In this document: positions 7,925 to 15,924 of the stretch, piece after piece
How positions within the stretch are numbered: the stretch's first letter is position 1
How the letters are laid out: every line of letters begins with the position of its first letter
From: a virus
Reading direction: 5' to 3' (one strand)
DNA length: 22,634 bases
Virus record (IMG/VR): IMGVR_UViG_3300006789_000189
Span: 1-22,634 of that record
The notes under the pieces: model-generated
Told to the model about the DNA's origin: nothing
The model's input: only the letters and a program-made list of their open reading frames with translations
Database searches by the model: none
Translations under genes and position numbers: made by a program

Positions 7925-8379
7925 TGCCGACAGCGACACCACTAAAGAAGAGAATAGAGGACTTAATTGAAACTGTTATACAAGCACAGTTTACAAATGA
8001 TTCTTTGACTTGTGCGACTTTAAAGGGACATGATCAAGGAGATAAGCCAGCTTTACCTTACTTGTTAATAGTTTGTGAATCTGTGCCGAATAATCCAGAG
8101 TTTCCAACTACAGCCGGCGTTAAGTCTGCTAATGTTATTCTTTCCATGGTCTCTAATGTTAATGAAGATACGGAAAGTGTCATTGACGCTTGTTTACAGT
8201 CGTCTAATTGCGCCATGGAAGACACGTCGGCAATGCAAACAGAAGCGGCGGCAAATTATCCAGATGTATTTATTCATGAGTTCGAGTTTAGTGATTCAAA
8301 CACAGATAGAGATCAAGAGAATTTTCAATACGATTTTAATATCTATACAGGTGTTTTGGAATATATAGACGTTCCATAA
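7924..8379 (+). CDS. tail terminator-position protein
   Basis: A 151-residue protein. It begins with an amphipathic helix (PLKKRIEDLIETVIQAQF), followed by a strand ALPYLLIVCES and alternating strand/helix segments, ending in a beta-like FQYDFNIYTGVLEYIDVP. This layout and size fit the small tail-terminator family (gpU-like), which caps the tail tube and joins it to the head. It starts in a TAATG overlap with the previous gene and lies just before the tube candidate. No signature motif was recognised, so the assignment is positional. Confidence 0.5.
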   Translation: MPTATPLKKRIEDLIETVIQAQFTNDSLTCATLKGHDQGDKPALPYLLIVCESVPNNPEFPTTAGVKSANVILSMVSNVNEDTESVIDACLQSSNCAMEDTSAMQTEAAANYPDVFIHEFEFSDSNTDRDQENFQYDFNIYTGVLEYIDVP

Positions 8380-8381
8380 TT

Positions 8382-8413
8382 AGTTGACAATCTAAAAATA
8401 ATAAAAAATAAGG
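8382..8413 (+). promoter_or_regulatory. recurrent GTTGACAAT intergenic element, copy 3
   Basis: AGTTGACAAT directly follows the tail-terminator gene, with TTGACA at 8384-8389. It continues with CTAAAAATAATAAAAAATAAGG and reaches the ATG at 8421 after 31 bases, nearly the same spacing as copies 1 and 4. The A-rich blocks CTAAAAA and TAAAAA align with those copies. It opens the block of the tail-tube candidate, another high-copy structural protein. Confidence 0.5.
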
Positions 8414-8420
8414 TAATATT

Positions 8421-8762
8421 ATGGCAGCACAGACATTCGGTACAGCACATTTATTTGGAGTAGCGGGAACAATCGGAGACGCTACAGTTATGAGCTTTTC
8501 AGACGGCGCTAGTTTTGCACTTGCAGACGAAACAAAAAACGAAAGTGGCGTGACTATTGAAAGACATTATAATGACCGGCAAAATGACGTATCAATTAGC
8601 ATCAAAATGCAATCAGCATATACTAAACCTGCCCAAGGTGATACGCTTACGTATAATGGTGTTACTTATGAGATTGTAAGCACTTCAGAGTCGCAAGAAA
8701 ATCAAGGTTTTAGAGTATTCGAGCTGACTATGAAGAAATCAGAAGGGATAACATACCCTTAA
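8421..8762 (+). CDS. tail tube candidate
   Basis: A 113-residue protein predicted to be mainly beta, with segments such as VTIERHYNDRQNDVSISIKMQ and FRVFELTMKK and a repeated pattern of turns. Small beta-rich proteins between the tail terminator and the pre-tape-measure gene are usually the tail tube subunit, although this one is shorter than many. It stands directly behind copy 3 of the recurrent intergenic element with an AAGG ribosome site, as expected for a protein needed in many copies. Identification is by position and size only; a second connector or stopper is possible. Confidence 0.45.
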   Translation: MAAQTFGTAHLFGVAGTIGDATVMSFSDGASFALADETKNESGVTIERHYNDRQNDVSISIKMQSAYTKPAQGDTLTYNGVTYEIVSTSESQENQGFRVFELTMKKSEGITYP

Positions 8763-8773
8763 TAGGTGGATTA

Positions 8774-9406
8774 ATGGAAACCTTTTACCAGTCTTTTTTG
8801 CCGCCTGTTGTATCGATATGCGGGTATAAATTAAATGAATTTAGTTATAATCATTTAACTATATTGAGAGCGATTAAAAGCCCCTTTACTGATGCTGGTG
8901 AAAGGGGACTTGCTACTTCAGCTGATTTAATTATTGCCTTAAAGGTTTGTTCTGGAAAATATCCTGATAAAGATTTTACCTTTACAAGGAAAGATAGATT
9001 AAGAGCTTTTATATTAGGCCGTCAAAGAGCCAGGCTAATAACTGAGTGCATTAATTTTAGCGCTTATATATCTTGCCACCAGCAGGGCCCAGAATTTTGG
9101 GAGTTTAAAGATAAGGGTTGGACTCCTGCAAGTTCTCCAGATGAATTGTCCACTGTTGCATTGTTAATTAAAAACAATATAGAGCATGGTGAGGCGTGGA
9201 ATATGTCTATAGGTTATGCAAATTGGTTAAGCGCGGTCATTTTAGAGCAGGCCGGGAACCCACGGGTTTTTGTTAATGATGACAATGATGACACGATAAA
9301 TTTAAACTCATTACCTGAAGAAGAAGTAGTAAATATTGCAAAAGAAAACTTGCCACCAGATAGATTTAAACAATGGCTTAAAGCCAGAAAAGAAAGGGGC
9401 GCGTAA
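8774..9406 (+). CDS. pre-tape-measure protein (tail assembly chaperone position)
   Basis: A 210-residue, mostly helical protein directly before the tape measure gene, where tail assembly chaperones (lambda gpG/gpGT) are found. The sequence has no motif I can name. It is acidic near the C-terminus (NDDNDDTINLNSLPEEE) and ends in a basic helix. No slippery sequence or second overlapping frame was noticed, so a gpG/gpGT-type programmed frameshift is not supported here. It begins with ATG after AGGTGG, and its TAA overlaps the ATG of the tape measure gene (TAATG). Confidence 0.45.
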   Translation: METFYQSFLPPVVSICGYKLNEFSYNHLTILRAIKSPFTDAGERGLATSADLIIALKVCSGKYPDKDFTFTRKDRLRAFILGRQRARLITECINFSAYISCHQQGPEFWEFKDKGWTPASSPDELSTVALLIKNNIEHGEAWNMSIGYANWLSAVILEQAGNPRVFVNDDNDDTINLNSLPEEEVVNIAKENLPPDRFKQWLKARKERGA

Positions 9407-10629
9407 TGGCCTTTAAAGTACCATTTGGGATAGATAGCAGCAAGTTTAAAGCTGGCTTAAAAGATATGCGGGCAGGCGTAAAAGAGTTTGGCAAAAAGGT
9501 TGAGGGGGATTTAACATCAGGTAATAGAGGCTTTTTGAAGGCGGCTGGCAATATTGGTTTAGTCACAGCTGCTTTAACTGGTGCAATTGGCGCGGTTGGC
9601 TTACTGGCAAGACGCGGTATAGCTATGGGTAATAACATAAGTAATCAAGCAGCTGAGGCAAAAACAAGCGTTGAAGGGTTACAAGTTGCATTAAATCTTG
9701 GTGAAGATGCAGGCGCACAGAGCGAACAGGTTGTTGCAGCTCTAAAGAATATCAATACTAGAGCGGTAGATGCGGCGAACGGAGCTAAACAATATCAAGA
9801 AGCTTTGGCCCGGTTAAATATAGACTCTCAAAAGTTTAAAGATTTAGCGAGTGAACGAAAGCTTGAAGCGGTCGCTAAGGGCTTTGTAAATGCTGAAGAT
9901 GAAGCACAAGCTTATAGAGATATATTAACCTTGCTTGGTGAAGATGCAGGCCCGAAACTTATTAAAGTTCTAGAGGAACTTGGGGCATCTGGATTCGACA
10001 CGCTTAACGCTAAAATGAAGGAGTCAGGCCGAATAATCGAAAAAGACGTTATAGAACAGATTGACGAAGCGGCCAAAGCTTTTAATAAACTTCAAAAATT
10101 TATTGATACTCAGTCAGCAAAAGGCGCTGGCAATCTTGCGTCTTTGCTTGGCTTTGGAACAAAAAGAGATAAAGAGCTATTAACAGCAGAGTTAGCCGAT
10201 ATGATGACATTTGGAATCGCTGACTTTACAGGGATAGTTTTAGAAAAAGTAGGAAAACAAGAAGATTTAAGGGTAAAAACAGAGGTCGAGAATAGAAAGA
10301 GCGAAGCTAGAATAGCGGAAATAGATAAAGAAATAGCAAGGTTGGAATCTCTTTCACCCGAGAATAAAGCGAAGCGTGAAAAAATACAGAAAGATAAAGC
10401 GTTCAATGAAGGAATATTTGGTAAGTTTATAAAACCTCAAAAAGAAAAAGGCTTTCAGGGTGTGCCTGTGTCTTCTCTTCAATCTATCGGCGGTGGCGGG
10501 GCTGTTGGTGGTGTTAATAGGGTTGTTGGTATGGATATAAAAAGAAACACTTTACTTGAACAGATTGTTAAAAATACCTCTGAAAATAATGACGGTGCGG
10601 GGGATTCTACCGGCGCAAGGTTAGGATAA
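9406..10629 (+). CDS. short tape measure protein
   Basis: A 407-residue protein with the features of a tape measure. It has an N-terminal basic helical region, a hydrophobic segment at about 47-68 (GNIGLVTAALTGAIGAVGLLA), and long helices including the phrase SEQVVAALKNINTRAVDAA. A segment near residues 135-200 (LASERKLEAVAKGFVNAED, then LLGEDAGPKLIKVLEELG) has the usual tape-measure pattern of alternating helices ahead of a GPKL-type stretch. A coiled coil (about 285-330) and a Gly-rich C-terminus follow. It is short for this family. At the generally used 0.15 nm per residue it would set a tail of about 60 nm. Confidence 0.7.
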   Translation: MAFKVPFGIDSSKFKAGLKDMRAGVKEFGKKVEGDLTSGNRGFLKAAGNIGLVTAALTGAIGAVGLLARRGIAMGNNISNQAAEAKTSVEGLQVALNLGEDAGAQSEQVVAALKNINTRAVDAANGAKQYQEALARLNIDSQKFKDLASERKLEAVAKGFVNAEDEAQAYRDILTLLGEDAGPKLIKVLEELGASGFDTLNAKMKESGRIIEKDVIEQIDEAAKAFNKLQKFIDTQSAKGAGNLASLLGFGTKRDKELLTAELADMMTFGIADFTGIVLEKVGKQEDLRVKTEVENRKSEARIAEIDKEIARLESLSPENKAKREKIQKDKAFNEGIFGKFIKPQKEKGFQGVPVSSLQSIGGGGAVGGVNRVVGMDIKRNTLLEQIVKNTSENNDGAGDSTGARLG

Positions 10630-10632
10630 ATT

Positions 10633-11331
10633 ATGGCTAAAGTTACACATGGATCAAAAACAAATACTTTACAGCTCCAACCTGGATGGACTTTGGTTAA
10701 TCACTTTGATCAAACAATTACGGGCACGGGCGTTTTTAAAGTTGATAAAGATAAGGCTTTCACTAATCCACCAAGAATAGGCGACCCACACCCATTTAAT
10801 GGCGATGTAAGAGTTATTAATTTCTCTCTATCTGGTGGGGCCTTACAATATGAGTATTCAGTACAGTATTTCGGGCTTCAGGCTTCCCCGACAAAATCAA
10901 TATATAGTTACTATACCTCTCTATCCGAGGAGCCGATAGAAACACATCCAGATTTTAAAACCTTTGGCGGTACGGCTGACGCACCAGGACCGGGGGCCGT
11001 TTTTGACTCTGTGACTAAATTATTTGAAGGCTTTAATGATCTGGCTCCACAAGATTTAATAGGTGGGCGCGGTTATTTGACTGGTCAAGGATCTATTAGG
11101 CGCACATTTTATACTACTAGTGTCTTTACTGGCATGGAAGATATAACGACCACAAGAGAGCTAAAAGAAGGCGTTGTCCCTGGTGTGTCTGAAGCTCAGA
11201 ATGTACTAAAGACAAATTGGTCTAGTGAATTAATAGGTAATAACTTTTACAGAGTTACAGAAGAATATCTATTAAGTGGTAGTGCTGGATGGAGTGAAAC
11301 AATATACGAGAGTTCCGGAAATGTCGAGTAA
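10633..11331 (+). CDS. tail protein, unrecognised (distal-tail position)
   Basis: A 232-residue protein after the tape measure, rich in beta-forming residues, Gly, Thr and aromatic residues, with no motif I recognise. Its place suggests a distal-tail or baseplate component linking tube and tip. The ATG at 10633 follows the tape measure stop by three bases with AAGGTTAGGATAAATT upstream. The C-terminus (GSAGWSETIYESSGNVE) overlaps the start of the next gene by 11 bases. Confidence 0.55.
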   Translation: MAKVTHGSKTNTLQLQPGWTLVNHFDQTITGTGVFKVDKDKAFTNPPRIGDPHPFNGDVRVINFSLSGGALQYEYSVQYFGLQASPTKSIYSYYTSLSEEPIETHPDFKTFGGTADAPGPGAVFDSVTKLFEGFNDLAPQDLIGGRGYLTGQGSIRRTFYTTSVFTGMEDITTTRELKEGVVPGVSEAQNVLKTNWSSELIGNNFYRVTEEYLLSGSAGWSETIYESSGNVE

Positions 11332-11722
11332 TAACCCTTATAGGACAGACCCTTTTAAAAGAAATGATCGTTTAACGGCGGCACATCTAGAGACTTTAAG
11401 AGATGGTACAAGTTCGAATATACAGCTAAGGAACCCGGATAACTTTGTCAAAAGATACCCTAACGGTCATATATTGACTAGTAAAAAAAAGTCTAAAGGC
11501 GGTGCACAGAGACCGTATATAATCATTACAACAGCGACTGACGAAAATAATTATATAGGTGATGTCATAAAACCTACTGACGCGACGGTGATAAAGAGCG
11601 GCGTAACTATTAAGGCTTTACAGCCTAGCGGTGGCGGGGCTTTGCCAATTGGTACAGAGTTTTTTGCTGATTTTGCTGATGATGTTTATTACATACAGCC
11701 AGCCGTATTTTACGGGACGTAG
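11321..11722 (+). CDS. small tail-tip protein, unrecognised
   Basis: A 133-residue protein beginning MSSNNPYRTDPFKRNDRLTA. I place the start at the ATG at 11321. The longer GTG start at 11276 would overlap the preceding gene by 56 bases and adds residues that look like shadow translation. The sequence contains a short basic segment (KKKSKGGAQRPY) and a Gly-rich turn, and is probably mostly beta at the C-terminus. It lies in the row of tail-tip genes between the tape measure and the fibre. The function is unknown. Confidence 0.55.
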   Translation: MSSNNPYRTDPFKRNDRLTAAHLETLRDGTSSNIQLRNPDNFVKRYPNGHILTSKKKSKGGAQRPYIIITTATDENNYIGDVIKPTDATVIKSGVTIKALQPSGGGALPIGTEFFADFADDVYYIQPAVFYGT

Positions 11723-11726
11723 TTAA

Positions 11727-13004
11727 ATGGCAGATACAAAATGGTTGGACCCTGAAAACTGGACTCTTGCAGATTGGGAAGATGATACTTTAACCGTTAT
11801 AGTAAGTGCTTTATGGGATACCCTGAAGGGCGCTTCTGACGAAAGACAGGCTTTTATTGAACAAGAGTTTTCAGCCAGTTTTAATACTGACAATGAATTC
11901 CCTGACTTTAACCAGCTTATGAGCATATTTTTATCTGGTGGGGCAGTTACTCCCAATGATTCGGACAGGATTGAAAACGCTTTAAATAATACAAGCGGAA
12001 CTTATTTTGATTTTGTAAAAACAGATACACTAGCCGCTAATGGGACAACTGTAGTCGATTCCGTAAGGGCAGATTATATAAGTCTATCTGATATGCTAAC
12101 GGATGTCTTCGGTTATAGCACAGGAACTCTTTTACATGTATTAGACACTTTAAGCGGCAACCGAAATGCCATATTAAAAATGGCATGGGTAAAGCAATGG
12201 TACGAGGTTTTGAATTATACGCAGTATTATGCGAGACAAATAATAAATGTTACAGATGACTTTTTTTCAGAAATTCAAACTCAAGCCACAGCATTAACAG
12301 TTATATATACTACTAATAATGTCTTAGGGACATTAAATAGAGCTAATGCAAATTACACCAATCCACCTAATCCGCTAATAGATTTATACGTCGCTAATGA
12401 CTTAAACGAGACAGCGCCATTTTCTACACCACAGGAAGTTTATGACTACACAGAACTAACTTTTAGCGGTCAGGCATCCGGCGCGGACTGGGAGACAGTT
12501 ACAGACGTAAGGAGTTATATTGTTGCTAGCCATGCGGGCATGAATATAGAATTACCAGTTACAGGAGCTGAAACAAAATACACGTCAGGTATATCAAGGA
12601 CTAGAATTAGATTTAAAGTAACAGACAATAAAAGAGCCTTATCTCCTAATACATATATTTCAGTACTTAAACAATATTTATTTTTAATAGAGTCGGCAAC
12701 TAATACATTTAATGATTTCAATATTGGTTTAAATGAGCGAGAGACAAACCTTTTCACACTGAGTCCAGATGGTAGCGATTATTACTATCTTGAGCAAACT
12801 ACACAGCCAGATTTTACTCTTTTCACAGTTCCGCCTTATCCGGCTACAGATGGAACTACAGAGAATAACGGCGAAGGTTATAGACAATTCTCGTTGAATG
12901 AAAATACTAATGTTACAACTCCGGTACTTGGAAGTAATTTTACAGATATATTAATAGAGGCTAATAATTCAGACGGAACATCATTTGAATATTATAGTCC
13001 ATAA
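11727..13004 (+). CDS. large tail/baseplate protein, unrecognised
   Basis: A 425-residue acidic protein of unrecognised family. The N-terminal part is aromatic and acidic (KWLDPENWTLADWEDDTLTV). The middle is helical (about 150-215), and the C-terminal half is rich in Asn, Thr and Tyr with beta character, ending in NNSDGTSFEYYSP. No catalytic motif was seen. It sits immediately before the tail fibre gene and could be the adaptor that holds the fibre on the tail tip, or a host-contact protein itself. It is followed at once by copy 4 of the recurrent intergenic element. Confidence 0.55.
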   Translation: MADTKWLDPENWTLADWEDDTLTVIVSALWDTLKGASDERQAFIEQEFSASFNTDNEFPDFNQLMSIFLSGGAVTPNDSDRIENALNNTSGTYFDFVKTDTLAANGTTVVDSVRADYISLSDMLTDVFGYSTGTLLHVLDTLSGNRNAILKMAWVKQWYEVLNYTQYYARQIINVTDDFFSEIQTQATALTVIYTTNNVLGTLNRANANYTNPPNPLIDLYVANDLNETAPFSTPQEVYDYTELTFSGQASGADWETVTDVRSYIVASHAGMNIELPVTGAETKYTSGISRTRIRFKVTDNKRALSPNTYISVLKQYLFLIESATNTFNDFNIGLNERETNLFTLSPDGSDYYYLEQTTQPDFTLFTVPPYPATDGTTENNGEGYRQFSLNENTNVTTPVLGSNFTDILIEANNSDGTSFEYYSP

Positions 13005-13042
13005 GTTGACAATCCCTAAAAAGTAAAAAAAAATGGTACACT
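13003..13042 (+). promoter_or_regulatory. recurrent GTTGACAAT intergenic element, copy 4
   Basis: TAAGTTGACAAT starts at the stop codon of the preceding tail gene (TTGACA 13006-13011), followed by CTAAAAA and a long A run. The ATG of the fibre gene is 31 bases after the hexamer. Unlike the other copies, no clear AAGG ribosome site precedes the start; TACACT at 13037-13042 resembles a -10 box but lies 25 bases from TTGACA, too far for a normal pair. Confidence 0.5.
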
Positions 13043-14983
13043 ATGAGTTTTAAAAAACAATTATGGATAAACACGGACACAAGACAATTAGTTCAAGGTT
13101 TTTTACAGAGTTTAGCCGAAACAAACATAACTTTTACACAGGGTGACACAGTACCATTAAACATATATTTACTTAAGCAGCTAACAAACAATCAAGGCCG
13201 CCCATTTCAAAATATTGAGCTCACAAATGAAACTTTAAAGGTGGCATTGGGACGACTTGACGAAAAAGCCACAGGGGGAACTTTTACGCTTTCCTTTGAT
13301 GGAGATGACACAGGCGCATTACCTTATAATGATTCATCATCTAATATTGATACCGCCTTAAATGCGTTAACGTCTGTTATTGCAGCCGGTGGCGTTATTG
13401 TCTCTGGTGATGATTCCGGACCATGGACAGTTACTTTTAATAACGATGGGGCGCGGTCTTCAATTATGGCTGATGCCGCTTCAGTTACTCCGTTATCTGA
13501 TTTAATAGTGACAACGGTTACGGAGGGAGACGGCAGTACTCAAGAAGTCCAGGTACTTAAGTTAAAAGAATCTCCTGTAGCGGTACAATCCACCTTTACA
13601 ATAATCGCATCTCCAACAATTGCAGTTACAGAAGTGATAGAAGGTGCTTCGGGTATTAATGAAATCCAGAAAGTGAAGATTGATCAAGTTTGTCAAGACG
13701 GTAGTTTTACATTGAGTTTTGATAGTTCCTCAGCTGTTATAAATTACGGCTCAAGAGCTGACCAAGTAGTTACCGCTCTTGAATCTACAGCGGGGATATC
13801 TTCAGGAGATGTCGCAGTTCAAAAGCTTTCTGACATTGAATATAATATCACTTTTACCGGATCACTTGCAGGAGCACCGCAAAGCTTAATTATTGCAGAC
13901 TCTTCTGGCTTAATTGGTTTTTCAGGTTTTGAGGCAGATTTGAATCTCGGTAGTTATGCCGTTGAGCAATTATTAAACGGACTAGATCAAAATGAAGAAG
14001 CTGTCTTTGAGGTTGAATTAAATTTATCGGGTGATAAAACAACAGTTTTAAAAATACCTGCAATCTTACAAAATGATCTAATCGACGAAAGTGTAACGAC
14101 TCCACCTAATAACGGTATAGACTGGGACGCACTATTAGCCGAAAAGGTTACCGGGCCAGCTTCAGCCGTTGAGGATAATTTATTATTATTTGATGGGACA
14201 ACGGGCAAGCTTGTTAAAGATAGCGGCGTAAATATAACAACTTTTACTGATTCATTAGCCGAAAAGGTTACCGGGCCAGCTTCGGCAATTGATGGCAATA
14301 TTTCAACTTTTGACGCTACGACAGGTAAACTAATAGAAGATAGTGGTGTAAATATATCGGCGGTCAATGCTAATACTGCCAAGGTTACTAATGCAACCCA
14401 CAGTGGCGACGCTAGTGGAGATACTACTTTAACACTTGCTACAGTTAACGCCAATGTGGGCAGCTTTACAAATTCTAATATCACAGTTAATGCAAAGGGT
14501 TTAATCACCTCCGCGTCGAATGGAACAAGTGGGGCTATATCAATCGCAACTTACCAAGACCAAAAAGCAAGTGGCACGGCGGGCGGGTCAAGCGTTACAG
14601 GAGTACAGACCAGAACCATAAATACTGAAGTTTCTGACGTTGACAATATAGCTACTTTGTCAGCCAATGCTATTACGCCAATTGCGGGTAGGTATTTAGT
14701 AATTGCCACATCACCAGCTAACCGCTCAAATGATCATAGAATTTATTTACATGACGGCACAAGCAATGTTTTACAGGGTGTTAATGCTTATAATGGAGGC
14801 GGTTATATTGTACAGACGTCTAGTACAATATGGGGATATATAAGTACGGCAGGTTCAACGGCTTACACAATAGAACATGAAATAAATAGATATCAAGCAA
14901 CTAATGGCCTTGGGCAGGCTGTAACCGATGGAAATTCTGAAATATACACTCAGGTAACTTTAATTAGATTAGGAGATCAATAA
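13043..14983 (+). CDS. modular tail fibre / receptor-binding protein
   Basis: A 646-residue fibre protein. The N-terminus (1-70) probably attaches to the tail. Two related beta modules follow at about 75-160 and 215-300, both containing a FTLSFD strand. Two 40-residue repeats begin at 364 and 404, each with AEKVTGPASA and an FD.TTGKL..DSGVN segment. Then comes the common fibre shaft motif HSGDASGDTTLTL...VNANVGSF...TVNAKGLI (453-491). The last about 145 residues resemble a C1q/TNF-like jelly-roll head found at phage fibre tips (YQDQKASGTAGG, RTINTEVSD, and EHEINRYQATNGLG). The head is expected to trimerise and bind the host surface. No ribosome site is obvious upstream. Confidence 0.85.
   Translation: MSFKKQLWINTDTRQLVQGFLQSLAETNITFTQGDTVPLNIYLLKQLTNNQGRPFQNIELTNETLKVALGRLDEKATGGTFTLSFDGDDTGALPYNDSSSNIDTALNALTSVIAAGGVIVSGDDSGPWTVTFNNDGARSSIMADAASVTPLSDLIVTTVTEGDGSTQEVQVLKLKESPVAVQSTFTIIASPTIAVTEVIEGASGINEIQKVKIDQVCQDGSFTLSFDSSSAVINYGSRADQVVTALESTAGISSGDVAVQKLSDIEYNITFTGSLAGAPQSLIIADSSGLIGFSGFEADLNLGSYAVEQLLNGLDQNEEAVFEVELNLSGDKTTVLKIPAILQNDLIDESVTTPPNNGIDWDALLAEKVTGPASAVEDNLLLFDGTTGKLVKDSGVNITTFTDSLAEKVTGPASAIDGNISTFDATTGKLIEDSGVNISAVNANTAKVTNATHSGDASGDTTLTLATVNANVGSFTNSNITVNAKGLITSASNGTSGAISIATYQDQKASGTAGGSSVTGVQTRTINTEVSDVDNIATLSANAITPIAGRYLVIATSPANRSNDHRIYLHDGTSNVLQGVNAYNGGGYIVQTSSTIWGYISTAGSTAYTIEHEINRYQATNGLGQAVTDGNSEIYTQVTLIRLGDQ
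14134..14283. repeat. 30-bp perfect direct repeat in the fibre gene (120-bp period)
   Basis: The 30 bases at 14134-14163 recur without change at 14254-14283. They encode the LAEKVTGPASA part of the two 40-residue fibre modules. Outside the perfect block the two modules are similar only at the protein level, so the identical stretch points to recent duplication or gene conversion, or to purifying recombination at that spot. It is a likely site for module loss or gain. Confidence 0.85.
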
Positions 14984-14984
14984 A

Positions 14985-15446
14985 ATGTGGCTTTATTTTA
15001 CTAGGTCGAACGGAGACATTGATAGTATGCCAAATAGAGACGATTTAAAGACTTTAAAACAGAGAAAAGACTTTATCGGGGATGATGCAGAGAAGTTTAG
15101 TGTTCAAGAATCCGTAATAAACCCAATTTGGGACGGATCAAAATATATTAAAGACATAAATAATAAAGACTTAGAGAAAAAAGAGCTAAAGAGGATTAGA
15201 GAAGAATCTCTCAGTAATTGCACGGTTGAATTAAATGGTAATGTATATCAGACCCGGCCAAGTGATGAACCTAATTTCAGATTACGGATAGCAGGCCTAG
15301 AATCAGGGCAAGAAACAAAGTGGATTTTAGAAAATGATGAAACTGTTACTGTCTCAAAGGAAGAACTTGAAGAGGTTTTTAACTTAGGTCTTTTGGCTAA
15401 TGGTGCTATATGGGACGACTATATGCAAAAAAAAGAACAGTTATGA
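14985..15446 (+). CDS. DUF4376-like tail fibre accessory protein
   Basis: A 153-residue protein directly after the fibre gene. The C-terminal two thirds resemble the DUF4376 group seen beside phage fibre genes: a helical run of charged residues (LEKKELKRIREESLSN), then VELNGNVYQTRPSDEPNFRLRIAG, a W-containing strand (TKWILENDETVTVSKEELEEV), and a final helix. The role is not established; an assembly or fibre-associated function is plausible from context. It starts two bases after the fibre stop and ends in an ATGA overlap with the next gene. Confidence 0.6.
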   Translation: MWLYFTRSNGDIDSMPNRDDLKTLKQRKDFIGDDAEKFSVQESVINPIWDGSKYIKDINNKDLEKKELKRIREESLSNCTVELNGNVYQTRPSDEPNFRLRIAGLESGQETKWILENDETVTVSKEELEEVFNLGLLANGAIWDDYMQKKEQL

Positions 15447-15850
15447 GTGATCAAGAATTGATTCAATGGTTTGTTAATCTGTCGATATACCCGGCACTTT
15501 CTGAGGCTATCGGCGAATATAACCCGTCACTAGATTATGCCGGACCGGAGAACAACAAAACCTTATCCCTATTTATACCGCGTACTCTATACGGTATAGA
15601 TTGCAATCTTGCTTTTTATCACCATGATGGACTTTATGAGATTGGAGGGACGTCAAAGGACCGTTTTAAATCTGATATTGCAATGTTGGCGACTGCTTTG
15701 TTTATCATCGAGCAAACGCCGGACAGATGGTTTCTTTGGGGCGGTAACTGGGCAAGACGGCATTTAGCGCGGGTAAGATTAATTAAATACTTTGAGTCAG
15801 TCAGGGCAGGCGGTAAAGACTCATTTAACTTTGAAAAATATAAAGTTTAA
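15443..15850 (+). CDS. phospholipase-A2-like HD..Y protein in the lysis region
   Basis: A 135-residue protein. The ATG at 15443 (ATGA overlap with the previous stop) is preferred to the earlier GTG/ATG-type frame opening at 15410. The centre reads GIDCNLAFYHHDGLYEIGGT and continues SKDRFKSDIAML, so it has Cys54, His61-Asp62, Tyr65, a GG turn and Asp78. This H-D-x-x-Y...D arrangement is that of phospholipase A2-like and DUF1353-type phage proteins. An Arg-rich C-terminal helix (RRHLARVRLIKYFESV) follows. It lies just before the spanin-like pair where an endolysin could be expected, so a membrane-lysis or entry role is possible but unproven. It has no signal peptide or membrane segment. Confidence 0.55.
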   Translation: MSDQELIQWFVNLSIYPALSEAIGEYNPSLDYAGPENNKTLSLFIPRTLYGIDCNLAFYHHDGLYEIGGTSKDRFKSDIAMLATALFIIEQTPDRWFLWGGNWARRHLARVRLIKYFESVRAGGKDSFNFEKYKV

Positions 15851-15924
15851 AGTAGTGTACATTTAGGTTGTTTTTTGTATATAGCTTTTTTTAACTTTTA
15901 ATAATAACTTAACAAGGTCAGTCA

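Noticed and set aside
13987-14508. 173-codon open frame on the minus strand inside the tail fibre gene
   Set aside because: It is the shadow of the repeated fibre modules; no ribosome site and no domain, and the plus-strand protein has recognisable fibre motifs.
14639-14660. GTTGACAAT in the tail fibre gene
   Set aside because: No A-rich continuation and no gene junction follows; it codes for D-V-D-N-I in the fibre head.
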